Shown here in pieces: positions 1-5,904 of a stretch of DNA of 6,269 bases. Source of the stretch: Gammaproteobacteria bacterium (GTDB taxonomy: Bacteria > Pseudomonadota > Gammaproteobacteria > SZUA-21). A model generated the notes under the pieces. The model was not told where the DNA came from and did not search any database. It saw only the letters and a program-made list of their open reading frames with translations. Where the stretch lies: positions 1 through 6,269 of the forward strand of contig QIKQ01000326.1 in NCBI GenBank assembly GCA_003233075.1. Reading direction: 5' to 3'. Position 1 is the first letter of the stretch; the number at the start of each line of letters is the position of its first letter. The translations under genes were made by a program, and so were the position numbers.

Positions 1-32
1 CAGGCATAGTCAATTTATTTCAACTCGCCTTA

Positions 33-115
33 TCGAGCGCTTGGACCGAGTGAAAACGAGTCATAGTATGCAATTGGGCCGTCGCAGTAGATGGGCTGTG
101 AGAAATGCGGGCTAG
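33..115 (+). repeat. 83-bp inverted end repeat, left copy
   Basis: This block matches the reverse complement of 6180-6262 at 82 of 83 positions; the only difference is T at 92. Its inner 35 bp (81-115) also occur at 2806-2840 with one difference. All three copies stop matching immediately after GGGCTAG, so the inner boundary is sharp. The outer boundary differs between the two end copies (left preceded by CGCCTTA, right copy by ACCGTTT in the same orientation). The CTAG at 112-115 also supplies the TAG stop of the minus-strand cysteine-rich gene. The repeat looks like the end of an insertion sequence or a dispersed non-coding element, but I cannot name the family from sequence alone. Confidence 0.9.
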
Positions 116-522
116 TAGTCATCCAGAGATTTTAATGTATAACCTGTTAACTTAGTAACGACTTTCCCGCAGGATCTCGATAATTGTTCATAGTTGTGTT
201 TTAAGCAAGACAAAATACGCCCAGAACCTGGGCGAACTCGTTTGCAATATCGACGTGCATCTCGACCACAAACTTTGGCCGCATATTTTTTAATAAAGTG
301 GCTGGCTGTATCGACTACTGCTTGGCAAGGTACTGAGATACGATTAATTTTTCGCATTAAGCAACGGCCGATTCGACCGTTTCCAGGTCGTACATGATCG
401 CAATGAATTTTCGCATCGCGTTTGCAATAACGCGAAACACTGTCATTCGCGAAGATTTGTGGACTCAAGGTTAAAGCCATTCCTAAGCATAGATAAATCG
501 AAAATTGACCTAGTTTATTCAT
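112..522 (-). CDS. Secreted cysteine-rich repeat protein (GLG1-type repeats)
   Basis: A 136-residue, strongly basic protein with an N-terminal signal peptide: a positive start (K3), a hydrophobic stretch at about 7-21 and likely cleavage after A25. The mature part holds two tandem repeats with identical cysteine spacing. Repeat one has C33, C41, C54 and C66; repeat two has C85, C93, C106 and C118; both are 8-13-12 apart. Each contains a conserved RPG[N/S]GRI motif. This fits the bacterial members of the cysteine-rich GLG1 repeat family (Pfam PF00839), whose function in bacteria is not established; two intramolecular disulfides per repeat in the periplasm are inferred. The ATG is supported by AGGAGAG (527-533), four bases upstream. 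The gene is divergent from the ompR-like gene, so shared OmpR-type control is plausible. Its TAG stop lies in the end of the flanking repeat. Confidence 0.85.
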   Translation of the reverse strand: MNKLGQFSIYLCLGMALTLSPQIFANDSVSRYCKRDAKIHCDHVRPGNGRIGRCLMRKINRISVPCQAVVDTASHFIKKYAAKVCGRDARRYCKRVRPGSGRILSCLKHNYEQLSRSCGKVVTKLTGYTLKSLDDY

Positions 523-526
523 GATA

Positions 527-533
527 CTCTCCT
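527..533 (-). promoter_or_regulatory. Ribosome binding site of the cysteine-rich gene
   Basis: On the minus strand AGGAGAG lies four bases before the ATG at 522. It is a strong Shine-Dalgarno match and fixes the start codon. Confidence 0.8.
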
Positions 534-545
534 GTTACTGATGAG

Positions 546-564
546 TTAGTAAGTGACGTACTAA
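546..564. promoter_or_regulatory. 19-bp pseudo-palindrome upstream of the cysteine-rich gene
   Basis: TTAGTAAGTGACGTACTAA is symmetric about position 555, with 8 of 9 arm positions matching. It lies 24-42 bases before the start of the minus-strand gene. It could be an operator or a leader hairpin. No regulator is recognised for it, and chance occurrence in AT-rich DNA cannot be excluded. Confidence 0.35.
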
Positions 565-611
565 GTATGAGGCAGTATTTACCAGTAGAATAGGTGTGTA
601 AGTTGCTAATG

Positions 612-657
612 TGTAACAAGCTGTAACAGCCTTATTGTGGAGTTACAATTTGTTACA
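612..657. promoter_or_regulatory. Tandem OmpR-type binding boxes in the divergent control region
   Basis: Two direct half-sites TGTAAC start at 612 and 622, and two in reverse orientation, GTTACA, start at 642 and 652. Each pair is spaced by exactly 10 bp, the head-to-tail arrangement used by OmpR-family dimers. The two pairs form an inverted arrangement (14 of 17 positions match) around a 13-bp centre. The core resembles published OmpR and RstA boxes that contain GTTACA/TGTAAC. Since the adjacent gene encodes an OmpR-like regulator, autoregulation is the simplest reading. Control of the divergent cysteine-rich gene is also possible. Confidence 0.65.
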
Positions 658-683
658 ATATTTTAAGCTAGAGACGTTATAAT
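653..683 (+). promoter_or_regulatory. Candidate promoter of the ompR-like operon
   Basis: A perfect -10 hexamer TATAAT sits at 678-683. The best -35 candidate is TTACAA at 653-658, a long 19-bp spacer, and it lies within the right-hand GTTACA half-site. An activator-assisted promoter would tolerate the poor -35. Transcription from this -10 would start about at 690, almost at the ATG (691), giving a leaderless or nearly leaderless message. An alternative -10, TACAAT at 654-659, would leave about 25 bases of leader. Confidence 0.5.
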
Positions 684-690
684 ATTATTA

Positions 691-1440
691 ATGAAAGAAA
701 CAAATAACATTAGAATACTAGTCGTGGACGATGATATACGTCTTCGCGCACTGCTTCAACGCTATTTAAAAGAACAGGGCTTTTCAGTTTCAGCGGTCAA
801 TGATACGGCCGCGATGGATGGAAAACTGCTTCGTGAACAGTTTCAATTAATTGTTTTAGATTTAATGTTGCCTGATGAGAGTGGCTTGGATGCGTGTAAG
901 CGTTTACGTAAACAGGGCAATGAGATACCCATTATTATGCTAACGGCTAAGGGTGAAGAAATAGATCGCATACTCGGTCTTGAGTTTGGCGCGGACGATT
1001 ATTTACCTAAACCTTTTAATCCGCGCGAGCTAATTGCTAGAATCAATGCCGTTTTAAGGCGACATAAAATTAGTGAGTCTGATATCAGTCCAAGCAATAG
1101 ATCACTTATAAAATTTGGTGATTTCGAACTAAATATTGATTCGCGTAGTCTCTTTAAAGGCAAGCAGCAAATAGGTTTTGCTTCAGGCCTTTATGATTTA
1201 TTAAAAATATTAGCGACTCGGCCGAATACAATTCTATCTCGGTCGCAAATACTGGGTTTGCTTAATGATCGTGATTACGATGGAACCGATCGAGCAATTG
1301 ATATTCAAATATCCAGACTAAGAAAACTAATAGAAAAAGACCCAAAGCAGCCTCAATATATTCAAACGGTTTGGGGGGTGGGATACATCTTTGTTCCGAG
1401 TGGCCAAAATGTCAATGAAAATACAAATGAAAATTCTTAG
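691..1440 (+). CDS. ompR: OmpR-family response regulator, closest in pattern to OmpR
   Basis: A 249-residue cytoplasmic transcription factor. The receiver domain (about 7-125) has the acidic pocket D13-D15, phospho-acceptor D57 in VLDLMLP, T85 and K107 in the PKPFNPREL motif; this half is strikingly like enterobacterial OmpR. The C-terminal winged helix (about 138-240) keeps the OmpR-like recognition helix region (DIQISRLRKLIE) and the wing QTVWGVGYIFVP. The usual TSGEF motif at the start of that domain is changed to ASGLYDLL. The ATG at 691 is needed to include the whole first beta strand, yet no good Shine-Dalgarno precedes it. The kinase gene overlaps its end by 32 bases, implying translational coupling. 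It likely regulates porin or envelope genes and its own operon. It could be a diverged paralogue rather than the main OmpR. Confidence 0.93.
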   Translation: MKETNNIRILVVDDDIRLRALLQRYLKEQGFSVSAVNDTAAMDGKLLREQFQLIVLDLMLPDESGLDACKRLRKQGNEIPIIMLTAKGEEIDRILGLEFGADDYLPKPFNPRELIARINAVLRRHKISESDISPSNRSLIKFGDFELNIDSRSLFKGKQQIGFASGLYDLLKILATRPNTILSRSQILGLLNDRDYDGTDRAIDIQISRLRKLIEKDPKQPQYIQTVWGVGYIFVPSGQNVNENTNENS

Positions 1441-2740
1441 CTGGTTTTGGCCAAAAAAACTATTTACGCGTACATTGCTTTTGATTAGCAGTATGATGTT
1501 ACTTAGTTACCTAGCCGCAATCGTGTTATTTATTTCTTATTTTAAAAAAGTGGCTATTTCAGATGCGACTGTCTATATTAGCCGAGAAATTAATTCGGTG
1601 CGAAGTGCCCTAGATAGTTTGCCGAATAAAAATAAAGTTAATTATTTATCAGCACTTGTTCATAGAAATCGATTTTATTTACAAGCTGCAGAGCGTCCCA
1701 ATACAGCACCCGGTTCAAAAATAGACGCCGCCATTAGCCAAAAAATAATTAGCTATATTGGGCAATCAACTGATTTAAGATTTCAGCGTCTCGCAGATAA
1801 GGTTGTTGTTTGGGTAAAACTGTCAAATATCAAACCTAACTATTGGCTCGGTATTTGGGCAAACAAAAGCCAAGAAAAATTTGGTGGCCGTTTTGTAGCA
1901 CAGATTATAGTAATGTTGACTCTTTCAGTCTTAGGTGTATTTTGGATAAGCTATCGGCTGAATAAACCATTTAAACGTTTAATGCTAGCAACTAAAACAA
2001 TAAGTCAAGGTGGAACTCCAGAGCGAATACCTCTATCAGGTCCGAAGGAACTAAGGTTATTAACAGAAACGTTTAATAATATGAGTCGTGACCTTGCTAA
2101 GTTTGATGAGGACCGAGGGCTAATGTTAGCAGGTGTTTCCCATGATTTACGTACTCCCTTGTCTCGATTGAGATTAGCATTAGAAATGTTAGATAGTAAT
2201 AGCGAAACTGATTTAAAAAATAACATGGTAATCGATTTAGAAGAAATGGATGTTATTATAGGTCAGTTTATGTCTTATGTTGAAAAAGACTCAAATGAAT
2301 ATCAACCGCCCTATGATCTAAATTATTTTATAAGGGAACTATGTGACAGGCATATTAGAGGAGATGATGTAGTTAAGTTAAAGTTAGAGCAAACAGAATC
2401 ATGTAAAACTGTAATTAAACAAATCTCCTTAAAAAGAATATTAACAAACTTACTGGATAATGCGATATCCTATGGGCTGTCGCCAATAGAAATTACGACT
2501 AAAAATCTTGAGCAGGAGCTAGTTGTCTTTGTTTTAGATTCTGGTACTGGTATTCCAGACAAAGAGTTGGACAGATTATGTCGACCTTTTACTCGAGGTG
2601 ATGATTCTAGAGCTAATACTAAAGGTGCGGGATTAGGTTTGGCGATTATTAAAAAACTTTGTGAAGCAAATAATATTGACTTTAGTTTAACAAATCGAGC
2701 TGAGGGTGGTTTAAGCGCTCGCTTAAAGATAAAAAAATAG
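1409..2740 (+). CDS. envZ: EnvZ-like membrane sensor histidine kinase
   Basis: A 443-residue inner-membrane kinase, the presumed partner of the upstream regulator. The order of parts is a short basic cytoplasmic N-terminus, TM1 about 22-45, a periplasmic sensor loop about 46-161, TM2 about 163-183, a HAMP linker about 184-236, then the DHp helix with phospho-acceptor H245 in GVSHDLRTPLSRLR. The ATPase domain shows N347 and N351 (NLLDNAISYG), D377 (DSGTGIP), the F box around F394 (RPFTRGD) and G2 glycines 406-410 (KGAGLGLAI). The E. coli EnvZ histidine is H243, so the length and layout match. The frame opens at a TTG (1391), but ATG 1409, preceded by GAGTGG, gives the expected length; ATG 1415 or 1427 are alternatives. 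The periplasmic loop has the EnvZ-like VVVWVKL...NYWLGIW stretch but is otherwise diverged, so the sensed signal may differ. Confidence 0.92.
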   Translation: MSMKIQMKILSWFWPKKLFTRTLLLISSMMLLSYLAAIVLFISYFKKVAISDATVYISREINSVRSALDSLPNKNKVNYLSALVHRNRFYLQAAERPNTAPGSKIDAAISQKIISYIGQSTDLRFQRLADKVVVWVKLSNIKPNYWLGIWANKSQEKFGGRFVAQIIVMLTLSVLGVFWISYRLNKPFKRLMLATKTISQGGTPERIPLSGPKELRLLTETFNNMSRDLAKFDEDRGLMLAGVSHDLRTPLSRLRLALEMLDSNSETDLKNNMVIDLEEMDVIIGQFMSYVEKDSNEYQPPYDLNYFIRELCDRHIRGDDVVKLKLEQTESCKTVIKQISLKRILTNLLDNAISYGLSPIEITTKNLEQELVVFVLDSGTGIPDKELDRLCRPFTRGDDSRANTKGAGLGLAIIKKLCEANNIDFSLTNRAEGGLSARLKIKK

Positions 2741-2781
2741 AACTACGTGCTATTTAGTTTGCCCACGAGTTTGTTGACGCC

Positions 2782-2840
2782 AGCCCGCTTTTCTCACAGC
2801 ACTTCGTCGCAGTAGATGGGTTGTGAGAAATGCGGGCTAG
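2782..2840. repeat. Palindromic short copy of the end repeat between convergent genes
   Basis: Bases 2806-2840 match the inner 35 bp of the left end repeat (81-115) with one change and stop at the same GGGCTAG boundary. An inverted arm, 2782-2800, matches the same 19 bases as they occur at 6182-6200 with one change. The two arms form a stem of about 18 pairs with a single T-T mismatch and a 19-base loop. It lies between the stops of the kinase (2740) and the Sel1 protein (2848), so it may act as a two-way transcription barrier. It lacks the T-tract of a standard intrinsic terminator on either strand. Confidence 0.8.
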
Positions 2841-2847
2841 CAGTGAA

Positions 2848-4650
2848 TTATAGGCTTACTTTAGTTTTCTCACTCACTTTGCTAAAGAAGTTTTCAAGTG
2901 ACTTAATTATATCGCCCTTGTAGGGAAAATTTTCTTTAAGCTTAATACTAATAGTGTGGCTAGTTTGAATTTTTCTATTTGATTTACAATTAAAGTAATA
3001 TAAATCAACATCACGATCGGTATAGCGATGGCCTAATGTATTTTGATTAATATTAAAACCAATAATTGAGCTAATATTTTTCGATTTGCAAAGGGCTTTA
3101 CTGTGTTTTGAACTACTTTCATAAAAGTATTTTCGAGCGATTCCGGCAATACGTTTTACTTGCAACGAAGAGTTTGGGTATTTTTGCTTAATTTCTTTTA
3201 ACAATAATTTAAAAGAGCCTTTCGCAAGATCGTCTGGGTTTAGTGTGAAATTTTCTTCGGAGTAACCCTCATCTGAGAAGACAATGAGAGCATATTGTTT
3301 GCTCGCTGAAGCACTGTTTTGAATTGCGAAGTTAGAATTTAAACTGTTTTTTGTTCTAGTAGTTTCATTGCGTCCTGCTGCAAGAGCAGCATGATCATCG
3401 ACTGGCTTTACTATGGCATTTTGCATTTCTTTTCGTATTTTATCTCGCCTGGCGTCTAGTTCTTTTTGATGATTTAATCTAGCAATTTGATATTGCTCGA
3501 CTTTCTTGGCTCTTTCTTTTTCATCGCTAATTATTTCGGCTATATCTAAGTTCTTTTCCTTTTCAACTTTTATCTTATTTTCACGTACTTTTGTTTTCTT
3601 TTTGACTCTGCTAATTGCTAATTTGGCGTCTTTATTTCCTAATTTTGATGATATGCGGAACCACTGTATTGCCTTTGGCGTATTTTGCTTTACGCCTGTA
3701 CCACGATAGTAGGATTCAGCGAGGAAATATTGAGCTTTGGCATCGCCCTTATTAGCGTGTAATTGCAGCGAATGAATCATCTGACCATAGTGTTTACTGC
3801 TCTTATTGCTATAAATTTTGATTGCTTGGTTTAGACTAAGGATAACTTTTGAGTTGGCTGCGTTTTCATCTTCTGAGTCAATTAAATAGAGCGAGCCTGC
3901 GACTACTGAGCTAGCAATGATGCCGGCAAGCGCCAGGTAAACTAGCCGCTTTTGTTTTGGTTTTTTATTGTCATCATTTTCTGCCATCTCCGTTTGAGTT
4001 ATGACCTCATCAACCTTGCGAGGTTCAGCAGCCTGAGGTTGAGCAATACTAGGCTGATTTTCGGGCGTATAATCTGTCGTACTTGCGGAATCGGATTTCC
4101 AACTATTATTGGTATTAAAATCTTCGTCTAATTGTAATTCATTTATTTCGCAGTCGAACAATGAGGGGATGACGCCCAACTTTTGCCAACCGATGTACCA
4201 GGTGGCTTCGTGTTCGAATGAAATTGGTATCCAGCTTGAGCCGACTTGTGGTGGTTGTGAATGTGCTATCGGAGTGATATTTTCAAGTACTTCCCAAGGG
4301 TTTTTCTTGAATGCTTTGTTCATGCGTTCGGGGATTCTCATCATCGATGAGGAAAGGATTTTATCACCCATGGCTTTTTGCATTGGTTCTAAAACTTGAC
4401 GCACTTCTCGCAAATTATCTATTTTTTCTCGTGTACCGGTAGTGACAGTTTCTAGATTTGGTGCATAAAGAATCGAGTCTGATAATTTCTCAACTGTTTG
4501 ATTAAGCTTCACAAGGTGATCTGAAATCTTATCAACAGCGCGATCAATTTTATTATCACCACGGACAATACCACTGACAGCGTCATAGAGACTGTGAGCT
4601 GAGGATAGTGCTTCCGCGATTTTTCCGATTGAAAGTATTGTGCCTAACAT
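2848..4650 (-). CDS. Single-pass membrane protein with Sel1 repeat, function unknown
   Basis: A 600-residue protein I cannot assign to a named family. Residues 1-130 are predicted mostly helical with a heptad-like stretch at about 35-60. Residues 130-180 hold an aromatic-rich segment (WIPISF, WYIGWQ). A linker rich in S, T, P and Q follows. A single transmembrane helix lies at about 236-257, preceded by KKPKQKR and followed by DSEDEN. The charge pattern puts the N-terminus in the cytoplasm and the rest in the periplasm. One clear Sel1-type repeat spans about 300-336 (GDAKAQYFLAESYYRGTGV), with a partial second start to 345. A highly charged coiled-coil-like segment covers about 348-415. The C-terminal domain (about 450-600) contains only two cysteines, C521 and C555, perhaps a disulfide. 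The ATG has only a weak GAG five bases upstream. It may scaffold envelope protein contacts, as Sel1 proteins often do, but that is inference. Confidence 0.82.
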   Translation of the reverse strand: MLGTILSIGKIAEALSSAHSLYDAVSGIVRGDNKIDRAVDKISDHLVKLNQTVEKLSDSILYAPNLETVTTGTREKIDNLREVRQVLEPMQKAMGDKILSSSMMRIPERMNKAFKKNPWEVLENITPIAHSQPPQVGSSWIPISFEHEATWYIGWQKLGVIPSLFDCEINELQLDEDFNTNNSWKSDSASTTDYTPENQPSIAQPQAAEPRKVDEVITQTEMAENDDNKKPKQKRLVYLALAGIIASSVVAGSLYLIDSEDENAANSKVILSLNQAIKIYSNKSSKHYGQMIHSLQLHANKGDAKAQYFLAESYYRGTGVKQNTPKAIQWFRISSKLGNKDAKLAISRVKKKTKVRENKIKVEKEKNLDIAEIISDEKERAKKVEQYQIARLNHQKELDARRDKIRKEMQNAIVKPVDDHAALAAGRNETTRTKNSLNSNFAIQNSASASKQYALIVFSDEGYSEENFTLNPDDLAKGSFKLLLKEIKQKYPNSSLQVKRIAGIARKYFYESSSKHSKALCKSKNISSIIGFNINQNTLGHRYTDRDVDLYYFNCKSNRKIQTSHTISIKLKENFPYKGDIIKSLENFFSKVSEKTKVSL

Positions 4651-4693
4651 GGGGTCTCGTCTTTGATTTTTATTTTATTGAAGTTTCTATAAA

Positions 4694-4723
4694 TTTATAG
4701 CTAATCGCTTGGGGTGTAATCAA
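4694..4723 (-). promoter_or_regulatory. Candidate promoter of the Sel1-repeat gene, overlapping a palindrome
   Basis: Read on the minus strand, TTGATT (4718-4723) and TATAAA (4694-4699) are separated by 18 bp, a plausible sigma-70 promoter about 44 bases before the ATG. The -10 sits inside the perfect 14-bp palindrome CTATAAATTTATAG (4687-4700), which could be a repressor site or simply AT-rich chance. Confidence 0.45.
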
Positions 4724-4868
4724 TTGTTCTGTTTCCTATTGAAATTGTACGATTTAGTGAGAAATAAATCAAAGAATGATTGGATATTTTGGTCATTTAT
4801 TTAGCCACTGTCTGCTGATATAAGTTTATTCAAGAAAAACTTAGTTTGCGTCTTAGTATGTAGTGATA

Positions 4869-4892
4869 TTTAAGCATATATGCTAGCTTAAA
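4869..4892. promoter_or_regulatory. Overlapping palindromes upstream of the zinc-ribbon membrane gene
   Basis: A perfect 12-bp palindrome AGCATATATGCT (4873-4884) overlaps a wider inverted repeat with arms TTTAAGC (4869-4875) and GCTTAAA (4886-4892). The two symmetries are offset by two bases, so they are mutually exclusive structures or two registers of a protein site. It lies 53-76 bases before the ATG at 4945, a typical operator position. Confidence 0.4.
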
Positions 4893-4929
4893 GATTAATG
4901 TACATAAAAATTAGATTTTGCAGCTAGTT

Positions 4930-4937
4930 AAGGAGGG
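4930..4937 (+). promoter_or_regulatory. Strong ribosome binding site that fixes the start at 4945
   Basis: AAGGAGGG lies seven bases before ATG 4945. The frame is open back to a TTG at 4918, but that codon has no ribosome binding site, so ATG 4945 is chosen. Confidence 0.9.
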
Positions 4938-4944
4938 CTTGGCA

Positions 4945-5781
4945 ATGAAAGAGGCGAATAAATACTATAAACACTCAGGCGCGATTGGATTTTTTAGCCC
5001 AATATTGATGACCGTTTTTGGTGCAATTGCAGTCGCCTTGTTAGGAGTAATATATGGTTACGCAATATATTATATCCCATTTATTTATATCAATTTTTTC
5101 ATTACCTGTTTTTTTGGGGCGGGTGTGGGTGTGATGATCGGGTTTGGCGCAGTCGCGGGTAAATCACGAAATACGGCAATGATAGTTTTATTCGGATTGA
5201 TTTTTGGTCTGTTGGCGGCCTACGCTGGTTGGATTAGTAAGTTTTACGCGATTAGCGGCCAGAAAGCCTTAATTTACATGCCAATGGAAATTTTGAATAT
5301 CTTGCAATCAGTTGCGCTAAAAGGAGATTGGAGTATTTTTGGCTGGACGCCTAAAGGCGGTTCCTTATACGCAATTTGGGGCATTGAGGCGGGCATGATT
5401 ATTTTATTATCAATGCTCACGGCCGCAGCTATTTCTCATACCGAACCATTTTGTGAGCGTTGTAAAAAGTGGATTAAAAACAAAGAGTCATTTTCTGCTT
5501 TGGCCCCCGTTAGCAATCCAGATGATCTAGTAAAGCGAATGGAACAGGGTGATTTTTCCGAAATAAAGTCGCTGGGTAAAAGTAACTCTGAGATGGGGGT
5601 CTACACTCAAGTTGAACTTAGTTCCTGCCCCATTTGCAACAACAATCATTATGTTTCTGTGAAGTTAGTACAGGCAAGCAAAGATTCAGATGGCAGTACA
5701 AAGAAAAACGAAACATCACTTATCGATGATCTAATAATATCCTATGATACCTATCGTATGTTAAAACTCAGTCTTACTTAG
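4945..5781 (+). CDS. Four-helix inner-membrane protein with cytoplasmic zinc-ribbon-like tail
   Basis: A 278-residue protein of no family I recognise. The N-terminal half is hydrophobic and glycine-rich, with four likely membrane helices at about 15-38, 41-65, 73-93 and 142-163. A loop at about 95-140 contains aromatic residues and the segment GDWSIFGWTPKGG. The C-terminal third is soluble and carries two CX2C pairs, C170/C173 (FCERCKKW) and C228/C231 (SCPICNNNHY), 54 residues apart. This is a classic four-cysteine metal-binding arrangement, probably zinc. An even number of helices puts both ends in the same compartment, most likely the cytoplasm. The stop codon TAG (5779-5781) lies in the TTAG target duplication of the adjacent MITE, so the insertion left the protein intact. 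The gene appears to be transcribed alone. A membrane-anchored regulator or chaperone is possible but unproven. Confidence 0.85.
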   Translation: MKEANKYYKHSGAIGFFSPILMTVFGAIAVALLGVIYGYAIYYIPFIYINFFITCFFGAGVGVMIGFGAVAGKSRNTAMIVLFGLIFGLLAAYAGWISKFYAISGQKALIYMPMEILNILQSVALKGDWSIFGWTPKGGSLYAIWGIEAGMIILLSMLTAAAISHTEPFCERCKKWIKNKESFSALAPVSNPDDLVKRMEQGDFSEIKSLGKSNSEMGVYTQVELSSCPICNNNHYVSVKLVQASKDSDGSTKKNETSLIDDLIISYDTYRMLKLSLT

Positions 5782-5820
5782 GGAGGCTCTGAACAATTCA
5801 TCCCTGAATTATCAGAGTAC

Positions 5821-5850
5821 GACAAGAAAAAAGTGAGATTTTTTCTTGTC
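5821..5850 (+). terminator. Perfect 12-bp hairpin downstream of the zinc-ribbon gene
   Basis: GACAAGAAAAAA (5821-5832) and TTTTTTCTTGTC (5839-5850) pair perfectly around the loop GTGAGA, 40 bases after the stop codon. It is A/T-rich and has no T-tract after the stem, so termination would be weak or depend on the T-run within the stem. The loop GTGAGA can instead pair with TCTCAC at 5849-5854, an exclusive alternative fold. It lies inside the MITE, so the element may now provide the 3' end of the transcript. Confidence 0.5.
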
Positions 5851-5884
5851 TCACAAAATCAATCTCTTAGTGCGGTCGATTTTG

Positions 5885-5904
5885 GCGACACTTCCCTGTG
5901 TCGC
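5885..5904. repeat. Perfect 7-bp hairpin inside the MITE
   Basis: GCGACAC (5885-5891) pairs with GTGTCGC (5898-5904) around the loop TTCCCT, just before the right-end hairpin at 5906-5932. Confidence 0.6.

Larger units (their letters stand above)
4651..4944. other. Divergent intergenic region, 294 bp, no gene seen
   Basis: AT-rich spacer between the divergent Sel1-repeat and zinc-ribbon genes. It holds the candidate minus-strand promoter, the palindrome at 4687-4700 and a second symmetric site at 4869-4892. I see no coding frame with a ribosome binding site and no confident promoter for the plus-strand gene. Confidence 0.6.

Noticed and set aside
194..397. Plus-strand open frame opposite the cysteine-rich gene
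   Set aside because: It lies wholly antisense to a well-supported gene, and no ribosome binding site or domain supports it.
1391..1408. TTG start for the histidine kinase
   Set aside because: No ribosome binding site fits the TTG, and ATG 1409 gives a length and histidine position matching EnvZ.
2005..2226. Minus-strand open frame within the kinase HAMP and DHp region
   Set aside because: It is antisense to conserved kinase sequence and has no recognisable features.
2782..2840. Standard rho-independent terminator
   Set aside because: The stem is long but no T-tract follows it on either strand, so it is listed as a repeat with a possible barrier role only.
3506..3709. Plus-strand open frame, phenylalanine- and serine-rich
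   Set aside because: It is the complement of the lysine- and glutamate-rich coil of the Sel1 protein, which explains its composition.
4109..4399. Plus-strand open frame of 96 codons
   Set aside because: Antisense to the N-terminal domain of the Sel1 protein, without a ribosome binding site or known motif.
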